Part shown: one piece after another, positions 56,572-64,000 of the stretch
Numbering within the stretch: position 1 is the first letter of the stretch
How the letters are laid out: every line of letters starts with the position of its first letter
Made by a program: the position numbers and the translations under genes
Assembly: GCF_030010215.1 (NCBI RefSeq)
Contig: NZ_JASCRR010000001.1
Span: forward strand, 248,001-312,000
DNA length: 64,000 nucleotides
From: Tianweitania sp. UT-5YL-CI-8
GTDB taxonomy: Bacteria; Pseudomonadota; Alphaproteobacteria; Rhizobiales; Rhizobiaceae
Direction of reading: 5' to 3'
Notes under the pieces: model-generated
What the model was told of the DNA's origin: nothing
What the model saw: the letters and a program-made list of their open reading frames with translations, nothing else
The model's database searches: none

Positions 56572-57269
56572 TGGCCGTGCTTCTGCGCATCCAGGGGCTC
56601 GTCGCCGGCTATGGCGAGGCACGCGTGCTTTCCAAGGTCGATCTCGTGCTGGAACAAGGCAAGTCGCTGGCGCTTCTGGGCCGCAACGGCGCTGGCAAGA
56701 CGACGCTGCTCGACACCATCGTCGGCGTGACAACACATCATGCCGGCGCGATCCAGATCGACGGCAGGGATGTCACAAGGCTGCGCGCCGAACAGCGCAC
56801 GCCGCTCGGCATCGGATGGGTACCGCAGGAGCGTAACGTCTTCCGCTCGCTGACGGTCGAGGAAAACCTCACCGCCACCGCGCGGCCTGGAAGCTGGACA
56901 CTGGACCGCGTCTACCAGATGTTTCCACGCCTGAAGGAACGCCGCCGCAATCTCGGCAACCAGCTTTCGGGCGGCGAACAGCAGATGCTGGCGGTCGCCC
57001 GTGCATTGATGCTGAACCCCAAGCTGCTGCTGCTCGACGAACCGCTGGAAGGGCTCGCGCCCATCATCGTAGACGAGCTTCTCGCAGCGCTCCGCCGCAT
57101 CGTCACCGACGAAGGGATGTCGGCCATCATCGTTGAGCAGAAGGCACGCAAGGTGCTGCCGTTGACCGACGACGTCATCGTGCTCGAACGCGGTGCTGTG
57201 ACCTATCGCGATACGTCCGCCGCCCTGCTCGCCGTGCCCGAGACGCTGGACGCCTATCTGAGCGTGTGA
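56571..57269 (+). CDS. livF: Liv-type ABC ATP-binding protein (LivF)
   Basis: A 232-residue ATPase: Walker A GRNGAGKTT, GWVPQERNVFRSLTVEENL, signature QLSGGEQQMLAVARALM, Walker B LLLLDEPLEGLAPII and IVEQKARKVL. The start shares one base with the livG stop (TGATG). The intact C-terminus ends DAYLSV, comparable to the LivF remnant tail at 30.5 kb. Confidence 0.9.
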   Translation: MAVLLRIQGLVAGYGEARVLSKVDLVLEQGKSLALLGRNGAGKTTLLDTIVGVTTHHAGAIQIDGRDVTRLRAEQRTPLGIGWVPQERNVFRSLTVEENLTATARPGSWTLDRVYQMFPRLKERRRNLGNQLSGGEQQMLAVARALMLNPKLLLLDEPLEGLAPIIVDELLAALRRIVTDEGMSAIIVEQKARKVLPLTDDVIVLERGAVTYRDTSAALLAVPETLDAYLSV

Positions 57270-57300
57270 ACGAGACATCGCAAGCGATTGATAAGTAAAC

Positions 57301-57342
57301 GTTTCAACAGTTGCACCGCGTTCGTGGTCAGACTGTTGGAAC
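57301..57342. terminator. hairpin between livF and lrp
   Basis: GTTTCAACAG (57301-57310) and CTGTTGGAAC (57333-57342) form a 10-bp stem with one mismatch between convergent genes. No T-tract is visible, so termination is only a guess. Confidence 0.35.
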
Positions 57343-57358
57343 CGCGTTACTTGCCGGG

Positions 57359-57838
57359 CTACCCCAGTGACGACGGCATGAACGACGCCTTGTTCTTTAC
57401 GCAGCGCAGGGTGAAGCAGGAGCGGGAGTGGCGGACGCCCGGAATCTTATAAAGCTTCTTGCTCAGGAATTCCTCGTAGGCCGAGGTGCCGCTGACCGCG
57501 ACCTTGATGATGTAGTCATACTCTCCCGTGGTCAGATAGGCTTCGATGACCTCGGGCAAGGCCAGCATGGCGGCGCCGAAACGCTGCAACGCTTCGTCGT
57601 CATGCCGTTCCAGCGTGACTTCGACAATGACTGTTTCGCCGAGACCGAGCGCCTCCTGGTTCAGAATGGCGACATAGCCGTCGATATAGCCGTCCTCTTC
57701 CAGCCTGCGCACGCGCTGCCAGCATGGGCTCGAGGACAGGCCGACCCGCTCGGCCAGTTGGCTGCTGGTGATCCGGGCGTTGGCGACCAGTTCCCTCAGG
57801 ATTTTCCGGTCGATCTCATCAAGCGGTTTACGCGTCAT
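57359..57838 (-). CDS. Lrp/AsnC-family transcriptional regulator
   Basis: A 159-residue Lrp: HTH (LDEIDRKILRELVANARITSSQLAERVGLSSSPCWQRVRRLEEDGYIDGYVAILN) and a C-terminal RAM/ACT-like domain (VIVEVTLERHDDEALQRFGAAMLALPEVIEAYLTTGEYDYIIKVAV). ATG 57838 starts the family domain; an upstream start at 57856 adds MEGFEA. It diverges from the PPC-domain gene pair, and two palindromes lie between them. Confidence 0.9.
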   Translation of the reverse strand: MTRKPLDEIDRKILRELVANARITSSQLAERVGLSSSPCWQRVRRLEEDGYIDGYVAILNQEALGLGETVIVEVTLERHDDEALQRFGAAMLALPEVIEAYLTTGEYDYIIKVAVSGTSAYEEFLSKKLYKIPGVRHSRSCFTLRCVKNKASFMPSSLG

Positions 57839-57865
57839 CGCCTCGAATCCTTCCAATATCTCGCT

Positions 57866-57970
57866 CAGGAAAATATCCTGTATTGAAAGCCTATGGCGAT
57901 AGACTTTCCCGAAATTTGCATCGGCTGGCCGGAAATTCGAGAGAAAGTCCTGTTCTATTTAGAATAGAAT
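57866..57970. promoter_or_regulatory. two palindromes between lrp and the PPC-domain genes
   Basis: CAGGAAAATATCCTG (57866-57880; perfect 5-bp arms, AT-rich centre) fits the general Lrp operator form. TTCTATTTAGAATAGAA (57954-57970) has perfect 7-bp arms and lies 57 bases before the start at 58027. Lrp-type regulators commonly control the divergent neighbour; assignment is inferred. Confidence 0.5.
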
Positions 57971-58026
57971 GGGTCTGGTTCAACGATTGCCGCCGCATGG
58001 CGGCATGATCGGGAGGAAATCAGACC

Positions 58027-58581
58027 ATGACGGCTGCGCTTTCGACACTGCGCCCGCGCCCCAGAACCCTCATCCACCCCGGAAGATTCAATCCCGTCCG
58101 CATCCAGAGCCTGCATTCCGCGAACGGACGCCATGTGCGCCTGGCGCTGATGCCCGGAACGAGCCTGTTCGACGGGCTTGTCACGCCCTTGGCGGAACTT
58201 GGCATCCGCAACGCCTCGACCACGATCCTGGGCGGCTATTTCCAGCAGTTGCATTATTGCGTTGCCCCACCCGATCCGACCGGCAAGGCCGTCATCGCCT
58301 ATACCAAGGCGATCGACGCCGGCTCGGCTTTCATGATCTTCGGCAATGCGACGCTTGGCACCGACATGAAGGGCAAGCCTCTCGTCCACTGTCACGCAGC
58401 GCTGCGCTGCGAGGACGGCAAGGTCAAGGGCGGGCATATCCTCACCGACACATGCCTGGTCGGCCCGGCTCCCATCCATGTGCTGGTGACGTCGCTGGAA
58501 GGCTTCGAATTGCGGCAGGCCTTCGATCCCGAAACCAACATTCCGCTTTTGCAGCCCTATCAGGAGCCATCTCATGACTGA
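58027..58581 (+). CDS. PPC-domain (DUF296) protein, first of a pair
   Basis: A 184-residue protein containing a PPC/DUF296 domain (RHVRLALMPGTSLFDGLVTPLAELGIRNASTTILGGYFQQLHYCV, then GKPLVHCHAALRCEDGKVKGGHILTDTCLVGPAPIHVLVTSLEGFELRQAFDPETNIPLL). The family also occurs in plant AT-hook proteins; bacterial members form trimers that bind metal or small molecules, with unknown roles. GGAGG precedes ATG 58027. It overlaps the second PPC gene by eight bases. Confidence 0.8.
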   Translation: MTAALSTLRPRPRTLIHPGRFNPVRIQSLHSANGRHVRLALMPGTSLFDGLVTPLAELGIRNASTTILGGYFQQLHYCVAPPDPTGKAVIAYTKAIDAGSAFMIFGNATLGTDMKGKPLVHCHAALRCEDGKVKGGHILTDTCLVGPAPIHVLVTSLEGFELRQAFDPETNIPLLQPYQEPSHD

Positions 58582-58981
58582 GCCCGTCACAATCGAACTG
58601 GGAGCGATGGGCCGCGTCGCCTATGCGCGCATCGCGCCCAATGAGGATCTCGTGCAGGGCGTCGAAAAGCTGTGCCTGGCACATGGATTCCGCAACGCCT
58701 TCGTGCGCGGCGCGCTGGGAAGCCTGGTCGACGCGTGCCTCGGAACGCGCGACGGGAAGTTCATCCAGATCAAAGGACCCGCGGTTGAGATCGTCAGCCT
58801 TGCGGGCGAAGTGCGGTCCGATGTCGACGGGTCGATCACCGCGTCGCTTTCCGGCGTCGTCGCCGATACCAATGGCGACGTCTATGGCGGCCCGTTCATC
58901 GCGGGCTCCAACACCGTCTGCATGACTTTCGAAGTCACGCTCGAGGAATGGCTTCCCTCAGAAAAATCCATCGCGGCATGA
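58574..58981 (+). CDS. PPC-domain (DUF296) protein, second of a pair
   Basis: A 135-residue minimal PPC domain: YARIAPNEDLVQGVEKLCLAHGFRNAFVRGALGSLVDACLG, SLAGEVRSDVDGSITASLSGVVADTNGDVYGGPFIAGSNTVCMTFEVTLEEWLP. It differs clearly from its upstream partner, so the two may form a mixed assembly. The gene ends 41 bases from the convergent ligM-like gene. Confidence 0.8.
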   Translation: MTEPVTIELGAMGRVAYARIAPNEDLVQGVEKLCLAHGFRNAFVRGALGSLVDACLGTRDGKFIQIKGPAVEIVSLAGEVRSDVDGSITASLSGVVADTNGDVYGGPFIAGSNTVCMTFEVTLEEWLPSEKSIAA

Positions 58982-58984
58982 CGC

Positions 58985-59016
58985 GAAAAAAGCCGGGAGC
59001 CAAAGGCCCCCGGCTT
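58985..59016 (-). terminator. Rho-independent terminator of the ligM-like gene
   Basis: On the minus strand AAGCCGGG (59016-59009) pairs with CCCGGCTT (58997-58990) around a GC-rich inner stem, followed by TTTTTT (58991-58986). It starts seven bases after the stop codon. Confidence 0.8.
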
Positions 59017-59022
59017 GAAGGA

Positions 59023-60438
59023 TCAGCCCTTCTTCGAACGCCAGCTGTCGGCGTAGTTTTCGCGGGCTTCGCTCGCATAAGGCGTCGGCGAGACGCGGAC
59101 GCGGATTTCGGCCTGCTTGTGCGGCTTTTCGATAGAGGTCTTGCCCGACCCGCCATTGGGTTCGCCCCAGATCATGGTCAGCACGTCGCCTTCCTGCACA
59201 TCGGCATCGACAATGCCGAGCGAGAGCATGCAGCGCTCATTGTAGGAATAGCCGTTGAACATCGACATGCCGACCTGTTTGCCGTCACGCAGCACCTTGT
59301 CGGCGCTGGTCGAGGCGTAGTTGGGTTGCGGGAAGTCGATCCACTTGTAGTGGTCCTCGCCCGGGCGGAAGGCCGAGGCAATGACCTCGACGACGTCCTC
59401 GGCATTCCATTCGAAGGTCACCTTCTTGCGGTTGGTCTGGCCCTTCATCTTCTCGAGCGCGGTTTTGCCGATGAAGTCGTCCTTCTTCCAGCCGATATAG
59501 AAGTCGTAGCCGAGCTCGAACGGCGTGACATAGTAGTCCTCGATGTTGTCGGAGACATAGCTGCCGCCGATAGCGCCCGTGGCCTCATAGGAGTCTGCGC
59601 CGAGCCAGTCGCGATAGGCCGCGAGCATGCCGTCACCGGTGTAGATGCCTGGTAGCGGCGAGGGAATCCAGCCCGATTCCAGCGTGTTGGTGGAATAGGC
59701 GCGGCTGCCGCAGCGGACCAGATCGACGCCGGCTTCCTTGGCCGCATCGAGGATGCAGGACAGGATGTAGCTCTTGTCCTCGTAGGGACCCCAGATTTCC
59801 AGGCCCGGCGCGCCCGACATGCCGTGGCGCAGCGCCTGCACCTTCTTGGAGCCGATATTGATCCAGTCGACATGGAAGAACTTGATGTCGGGGATCGGGC
59901 CGCGGTTCAGCTTCTCGAAAATCTTCGGCGCTTCCGGTCCCTGGATCTGGTAGCGATAGTGGGTGCGCAGCACGCGTTCGCCTTCGGGGCGCGAAGGCGA
60001 ACGCGGGTCGTGCTTGATGCGGACGTTCCACTTGCCATAGGCGGCGCAGAACATCAGCCAGTTCGAGGTCGGCGCGCGGCCGACGAGGATGAACTTGTCC
60101 TGCCGCTCGCGGAAGATGATGTGGTCGCCGATGACATGACCGTTCGGCGTCACCGGCACAAAGTGCTTGGCGCGGCCAAGATCGAAATTCGCGAACGAAT
60201 TGATGCCGTGATAGGCGAGGAATTTCTCGGCGTCCGGACCTTCGACAAACAATTCATCCATGTGGTGCGACTGGTCGAACAAGACAGCGGAGTTCCGCCA
60301 AGCCCATTGTTCGGTGCGCCAGTTGCTGAACTCGGGCGCAACCACGGGGTATACATACATGCCTGTGCGGGAGTTGCGCAGCAGCTCCGCAGCGCTCGAA
60401 CTCGTCTTCAAAACATCGCTAAGGCTTGATGCAGCCAT
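59023..60438 (-). CDS. ligM: tetrahydrofolate-dependent aryl O-demethylase (LigM-like, GcvT fold)
   Basis: A 471-residue protein of the aminomethyltransferase (GcvT) fold, the same length as LigM of Sphingobium SYK-6. Typical segments: RTGMYVYPVVAPEFSNWRTEQWAWRNSAVLFDQSHHMDELFVEGPDAEKFLAYHG, GHVIGDHIIFRERQDKFILVGRAPTSNWLMF and LGYDFYIGWKKDDFIGKTALEKM. LigM moves the methyl group of vanillate or 3-O-methylgallate to tetrahydrofolate. The start at 60438 has AGGAGG-like GGGAGGATTGTC upstream, and an ATGTATACAT operator lies 29-38 bases before it. A related family member, DesA, uses syringate, so the exact methoxy acid is open. Confidence 0.87.
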   Translation of the reverse strand: MAASSLSDVLKTSSSAAELLRNSRTGMYVYPVVAPEFSNWRTEQWAWRNSAVLFDQSHHMDELFVEGPDAEKFLAYHGINSFANFDLGRAKHFVPVTPNGHVIGDHIIFRERQDKFILVGRAPTSNWLMFCAAYGKWNVRIKHDPRSPSRPEGERVLRTHYRYQIQGPEAPKIFEKLNRGPIPDIKFFHVDWINIGSKKVQALRHGMSGAPGLEIWGPYEDKSYILSCILDAAKEAGVDLVRCGSRAYSTNTLESGWIPSPLPGIYTGDGMLAAYRDWLGADSYEATGAIGGSYVSDNIEDYYVTPFELGYDFYIGWKKDDFIGKTALEKMKGQTNRKKVTFEWNAEDVVEVIASAFRPGEDHYKWIDFPQPNYASTSADKVLRDGKQVGMSMFNGYSYNERCMLSLGIVDADVQEGDVLTMIWGEPNGGSGKTSIEKPHKQAEIRVRVSPTPYASEARENYADSWRSKKG

Positions 60439-60466
60439 GACAATCCTCCCTTTTTCCGGCTATCGA

Positions 60467-60476
60467 ATGTATACAT
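60467..60476. promoter_or_regulatory. ATGTATACAT operator upstream of ligM
   Basis: A perfect 10-bp palindrome identical to those before the lig hydrolase, metF-like and Liv-type operons, centred 33 bases before the ligM start codon. Confidence 0.7.
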
Positions 60477-60615
60477 AGAGGCCGATCATAGCGGAAAAAG
60501 CAAGCTTCTTCTCGCCCGCGTCGGGCGATTGCGGGCAGGAAAAGGCGCGACCGATGAATCCATCTCGGTTGAACCGATGCGGAACGGGATCGAGATATCG
60601 GCTGGAAAGGGGCGC

Positions 60616-62235
60616 TCAGGGTCGCTTGCTGACGTCGAACACATCGGTCAGCGTCACCGAGCGGAAATCGGAGACCAGCACCTTAACGGTGACGATCCAG
60701 AAGCCGTCCAGCGGCAGGATAAAGCCTTCGGCGCGATAGACGCCGTCGGCTTTGCGCTGCGCCGTCTTCGAGAACGGTCCAATGCCGTAGGACGGCTTGC
60801 CCAATTCGATGATAATCTCGCGGGCGTCGAACGGCTTTCCATCGACCGTCAGCTTGGAGAGTTCGACCCGCACCGAGCCGGTCAAGGGCGGCTGGATCGA
60901 AAGCTCAGCCGAGACACCCTCATTCGTCGCGATCACGCTCTGCGTGGCCAAAGTCACCTCGCCCGCGAGCGCACGCGGCGGCGGTGTGAAACGCCATAGG
61001 CCCAGAACGCCGATGACCAGCGTGCCAAGCACGATTTCAGCGACGACGATTCGGGAAAGCGTCCTTGCAGCGGGTTCATCGCCAGACAAGGTTGGTTCGG
61101 TCAACCGGAAACGGTTGAAGGCGGCCAGCAGGAGCAAGGCGGCTACGAGCCCAAGCTTCGCCAGCATGACGAGGCCATAGTCGGTCCGCCAAAGCGCGGC
61201 GATAGCACCGAGTTGGATATAGGCAATCACCCCGCCGCTGACGAACAGCACGGTCAGAACGGCTGGGATGAAGGTCGAAAACCGCCGCAACGCAGGATCA
61301 CCGGAACCGTTTCGCAGGGCTGTGACGAGCGGCGCCAGAGCGCCCAGCCAGAACAGTACCGCCAAGGCATGGAGAAACACCGCTGACGCCGTCAGCCAGC
61401 GTGGCGGCGCCGTCGCCGCATGCCCCGCAAAGGCGAAGGCGAGCCCAGCAAGAAGCAGCGCCGACGCGGCCAACGCTTTTACAAGCCAACCTTCGCTCGA
61501 TCCCTGTCGCGCTGCATAGGCGAGCAGCAGGGCAAGGCCGGCAATCATCGTGGCGAGGCCGTAGCTGGTGGCGTTCAAGCCTGTTTGCCAAACATCGAAG
61601 CGCAACACGGACCAAAGCGGCTCGCCGAGGCTGTCCAGTCCCTGCAGCGGCACGACGGCGATGGCACCCACAAGGCCGGCGGCTAGAGCAAAGCCGACAA
61701 AGCAGCTCTTCGACCGACCGGGTTGAGCGCTGACCAGACCCTCGAAAACAACGCCGCCAACACCGAACACCAGACCGAGAATCAACAGGAACCGTGCCGC
61801 CCAAAGAGCCGTTCGCAGGGCCGGATCGACCTCTTCAAGCACGGCGCCGCCGGCCGCACTCGGCGCACCGACGGAAAAATACAGCCCGCCACCGATGGGG
61901 TGGCCATCGGACGAGGCAACCCGCCAGGACAGGATATGCGTGCCCTTGGACAGTCCGGATGGCAGCGGGAACTCGACGCTCGCGCTTCTATCGCCGACCT
62001 GTTCGAGAACGGTCGTGTACCCGTCAGGCCCAATCAGCCGCGCCACCAATGGTCGCACCGTCTCGGTGAAATTCAGGACGATCCGTCCCGGCGAGGCGGC
62101 CAGAACGGAGCCGTCCGCCGGATCGGACGAGATGAGCTGTGCGTGGGCGTTCGCGGCGGAGGCGAGCGCGCAGAAACATGCGGCGGCAAGGAAAACTGCC
62201 GCCGCATATCGTGAAATGAGACGCAATGCCCTCAC
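60616..62235 (-). CDS. CopC-CopD-type copper protein (YcnJ-like) with C-terminal YtkA-like domain
   Basis: A 539-residue membrane protein. After a signal sequence (RLISRYAAAVFLAAACFCALASAANA), a CopC domain begins HAQLISSDPADGSVLAASPGRIVLNFTE with the mature N-terminal His expected to bind Cu(II), and SSDGHPIGGGLYFSV closing it. Residues about 140-420 form the CopD multi-helix domain, and the C-terminal 110 residues resemble a YtkA-like beta domain (ELSIQPPLTGSVRVELSKLTVDGKPFDAREIIIELG). GTG 62235 overlaps the stop of the YcnI-like gene (GTGA); the longer frame to 62895 is out of register with that gene. It likely imports or handles copper. Confidence 0.85.
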   Translation of the reverse strand: MRALRLISRYAAAVFLAAACFCALASAANAHAQLISSDPADGSVLAASPGRIVLNFTETVRPLVARLIGPDGYTTVLEQVGDRSASVEFPLPSGLSKGTHILSWRVASSDGHPIGGGLYFSVGAPSAAGGAVLEEVDPALRTALWAARFLLILGLVFGVGGVVFEGLVSAQPGRSKSCFVGFALAAGLVGAIAVVPLQGLDSLGEPLWSVLRFDVWQTGLNATSYGLATMIAGLALLLAYAARQGSSEGWLVKALAASALLLAGLAFAFAGHAATAPPRWLTASAVFLHALAVLFWLGALAPLVTALRNGSGDPALRRFSTFIPAVLTVLFVSGGVIAYIQLGAIAALWRTDYGLVMLAKLGLVAALLLLAAFNRFRLTEPTLSGDEPAARTLSRIVVAEIVLGTLVIGVLGLWRFTPPPRALAGEVTLATQSVIATNEGVSAELSIQPPLTGSVRVELSKLTVDGKPFDAREIIIELGKPSYGIGPFSKTAQRKADGVYRAEGFILPLDGFWIVTVKVLVSDFRSVTLTDVFDVSKRP

Positions 62236-62756
62236 GCGCCGGGAACGACTTTGACCGAAGGCGCCGGCGACTGCGGTTCGGCGCCGTTTGCGCCCGGCAG
62301 TTCGATCCAGCGTTCGATGCCGGTTTCGCATTTCTGAACGATGGGGATGAACAGGTCCTTGCCCGCTGCGGTCGCATCGACCTTGGCGCGGAAGACGAAC
62401 TCGTCGTAATGCGCATCCTGTAGCGATCCGCCGCTCCAGGCGATTTCCCGCACCGGGGTGTCGTGGCCTGCATGTGCGGCGGTCGATGCCGGCGTCGCGA
62501 CAGCCTCGTGCTCGGCATGGTCTATCGACAGCGTCCAGCCGGGCTTGGGCTGCGGCTTGACGCCTGAGAGTTCGGCGGGAATCTGGATGCGCACCTCGTT
62601 GGTGGGCGAGCCGGCGCAGCCATGCGGCACGCGCAGCACGAATTTCTGCGTACCGCCGGCGGTGACCTCTTTTGCTTCGAAGGTGATATGCGCGCTGGCA
62701 ATGCTGGGGATCAGGAGCGCAGCACCGAGCAGCGCGCCGTGGAGAATGGCTTTCAT
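62232..62756 (-). CDS. YcnI-like DUF1775 copper-binding protein
   Basis: A 174-residue secreted protein with a signal peptide (MKAILHGALLGAALLIPSIASA) followed directly by HITFEAKEVTAGGTQKFVLRVPHGC. The DUF1775 features are the mature N-terminal His, the conserved HGC and a Trp/Lys-Cys region (KPGWTLSIDHAE, EIAWSGGSLQDAHYDEFVF). YcnI of Bacillus binds copper. A His-rich loop (HAEHEAVATPASTAAHAGHD) is inserted here. It is coupled to the CopC-CopD gene. Confidence 0.87.
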   Translation of the reverse strand: MKAILHGALLGAALLIPSIASAHITFEAKEVTAGGTQKFVLRVPHGCAGSPTNEVRIQIPAELSGVKPQPKPGWTLSIDHAEHEAVATPASTAAHAGHDTPVREIAWSGGSLQDAHYDEFVFRAKVDATAAGKDLFIPIVQKCETGIERWIELPGANGAEPQSPAPSVKVVPGA

Positions 62757-62785
62757 GAGATTGTCCTTTGACGGGGTCGGCGTCG

Positions 62786-63583
62786 TCACCAGGTTTCGGC
62801 GAGACCGAGATGGCCAAGCGCTTCGCGGCGCAGTTCGGCCAATCGAGGGTCGCCGCGGTGACGCGGATAGGGAAGATCGACGGCGATGTCGGCAACGATG
62901 CGTGCCGGCCGCGGCCCGAAGATAAGGACGCGCTGGGTCAGGAACAGCGCCTCCTCGACATCGTGCGTGACCAGCAGCGCGGTGAGGCCGGCATCCTGCC
63001 AGATTTTGACGATTTCGGTCTGCATGGTCAGCCGGGTCAGCGAGTCCAATTTGCCCAGAGGCTCGTCGAGCAGCAGCAGGCGCGGTTCGTTGACCAGCGC
63101 ACGGGCCAAGGCAACACGCTGCGCCATGCCGCCGGACAGTTGATGCGGATAGGCTTTTTCAAAGCCCGTAAGACCGACCAGTTCGACGGCGTTGTCGACG
63201 CGCGCTTTGGACGACTTGAGGATGCCCTGCGCCTCCAGACCGAGTGCGACATTGTCCCAGACGGTTCGCCAGGGAAACAGCGTCGGGTCCTGGAACACCA
63301 GGATGCGGGACGGATCGGGTTCTCCGACCTCCTCGCCATCGACCTTGAGCGAACCTTCGGTCGGATGGTCGAGCCCGGCGAGCAGCCGCAGCAGCGTGGA
63401 TTTGCCGCAACCAGATGGGCCAAGCAGCGCGACGAAGGAGCCGGGTTCCACCGAGAAGCTGACATTGTCGAGCACCGGCAGTGGCGCACCCTTTAGTTCG
63501 AAGCGGTGCGAGACGTTTTCGATATCGATCTTCTGTCCGGCCGCGGCAAAATCCGCGGCCTGTGTGCGAGCGAGCGCTACCAT
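62786..63583 (-). CDS. ABC transporter ATP-binding protein, nitrate/taurine type
   Basis: A 265-residue ATPase: Walker A GPSGCGKSTLL, VFQDPTLFPWRTVWDNVALGLEAQG, signature QLSGGMAQRVALARALV, Walker B LLLLDEPLGKLDSL and LVTHDVEEALFL. ATG 63583 is chosen because it starts MVALARTQAADF just inside the permease end, with a 7-base overlap; the longer frame is a shadow of the permease. Substrate is unknown (SsuB/TauB/NrtD class). Confidence 0.88.
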   Translation of the reverse strand: MVALARTQAADFAAAGQKIDIENVSHRFELKGAPLPVLDNVSFSVEPGSFVALLGPSGCGKSTLLRLLAGLDHPTEGSLKVDGEEVGEPDPSRILVFQDPTLFPWRTVWDNVALGLEAQGILKSSKARVDNAVELVGLTGFEKAYPHQLSGGMAQRVALARALVNEPRLLLLDEPLGKLDSLTRLTMQTEIVKIWQDAGLTALLVTHDVEEALFLTQRVLIFGPRPARIVADIAVDLPYPRHRGDPRLAELRREALGHLGLAETW

Positions 63584-64000
63584 CTGACGAGACCCTTCTG
63601 CCAGGACAGGCTCCAGTCGCGGACCCTGAAGAGAATAGTGATGAGCGTGGAGCACATCAGCGCCATGACGAGCAGCGCGGCATACATGTTGGCATAGGCC
63701 GCCCAGCCCTGCGCCCATTGCAGGTACCAGCCGAGGCCGGCTTTGACGCCGAGCATTTCAGCGACGACCAGCACCGCAAAGGAGGTGCCGAGACCCATGA
63801 ACAGGCCGACGAAAACATGGGGAAGAGCTGCGGGAATCGCCACCTTGAGGATGAGGAAAGCAGGCTTCGCCCCCAGCGTGCGGGCGATGTCGTAATAGTC
63901 GCGGTTGACGCTGGCGATGCCCGACCAGGTCAGGATCGTCACCGGGAAGGCCGTTGCGAGTGCGATGAGGAAAACCGAAGCCGAACCGCTGGTGGGGAAG
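63577..64000 (-). CDS. ABC transporter permease, nitrate/taurine type (N-terminus beyond window)
   Basis: The visible 140 residues give the C-terminal part of a SsuC/TauC-like permease. The frame is open to the window edge (FPTSGSASVFLIALATAFPVTILTWSGIASV upstream of GTG 63942). The EAA loop is YYDIARTLGAKPAFLILKVAIPAALPHVFVGLFMGLG, followed by two helices. The binding protein is presumably further upstream, outside the window. Confidence 0.85.
   Translation of the reverse strand, partial: FPTSGSASVFLIALATAFPVTILTWSGIASVNRDYYDIARTLGAKPAFLILKVAIPAALPHVFVGLFMGLGTSFAVLVVAEMLGVKAGLGWYLQWAQGWAAYANMYAALLVMALMCSTLITILFRVRDWSLSWQKGLVRW

Noticed and set aside
52717-57269. Straight call as a branched-chain amino-acid transporter
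   Set aside because: The family does not fix the ligand, and the promoter site links it to aromatic genes; the substrate is left open.
60349-60357. GGTATACAT inside the start of ligM, similar to the operator
   Set aside because: The first base of the palindrome core is changed and it lies in coding sequence (MYVYPVV); the perfect site is at 60467.

Overview
The window looks like chromosome or megaplasmid DNA of a soil alphaproteobacterium of the order Rhizobiales (Mesorhizobium/Aminobacter-like). The reasons are high GC, dense codirectional operons with ATGA/TGATG overlaps, a NasT/NasS plus nrt-nir-nas nitrate cluster, and many ABC importers with solute-binding proteins. No rRNA, tRNA, CRISPR array, transposase or phage gene was seen.

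Layout. (1) 0-4.7 kb: a feruloyl-CoA-synthase-like ligase, an ArsR/AHSA1 pair, an enoyl-CoA hydratase and an IclR regulator. (2) 4.8-20.1 kb: a putrescine/spermidine-type ABC importer faces a ten-gene catabolic operon (type I CoA-transferase pair, CaiB/BaiF, hydroxyacid dehydrogenase, class II aldolase, FGGY kinase, ThDP enzyme, DMSO-reductase-family molybdoenzyme, AhpD-like protein, rhodanese). The substrate is unknown. A GTTC-N9-GAAC palindrome occurs at both divergent promoters and in front of the iclR gene. (3) 20.1-30.4 kb: a GntR/FCD regulator, a ring-cleavage operon (hydrolase, LigA, frameshifted LigB, YciI), then a reverse operon GalD-GalC-GalB with an extradiol dioxygenase and a DUF1932 dehydrogenase, and a divergent MetF-like gene. 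(4) 30.5-33 kb: gene debris (LivF tail, crotonase/MarR fusion, twice-frameshifted amidohydrolase) and a frameshifted GGDEF gene. (5) 33-46.3 kb: nitrate assimilation: nasT-nasS, ohrR/ohr, then a sigma-54 promoter and leader attenuator driving nrtA-nrtB-nrtD-nirB-nirD-nasA-cysG. (6) 46.3-52.4 kb: assorted genes (DedA, acyl-CoA ligase, DUF2076, WGR, MarR, BacA-like). (7) 52.7-60.4 kb: a Liv-type importer, an Lrp regulator, two PPC-domain genes and a LigM-like tetrahydrofolate-dependent aryl O-demethylase. (8) 60.6-64 kb: a CopC-CopD-type protein, YcnI-like protein, and a nitrate/taurine-type ABC importer cut by the window edge.

The most interesting result is a candidate regulon. The palindrome ATGTATACAT (one site GTGTATACAT) sits in front of the lig hydrolase operon/gntR divergon (twice), the metF-like gene, the Liv-type importer and the ligM-like gene. 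This links four separated loci into one proposed system: uptake of a methoxylated aromatic acid, transfer of its methyl group to tetrahydrofolate (LigM), recycling of methyl-THF (MetF), ring cleavage (LigAB or the VOC dioxygenase), and breakdown of 4-oxalomesaconate (GalD, GalB, GalC). LigC and LigI homologues are absent from the window, which fits a gallate or 3-O-methylgallate route better than the protocatechuate 4,5-route. The ligB gene is split by a frameshift that moves the predicted iron-ligand glutamate into a separate reading frame.
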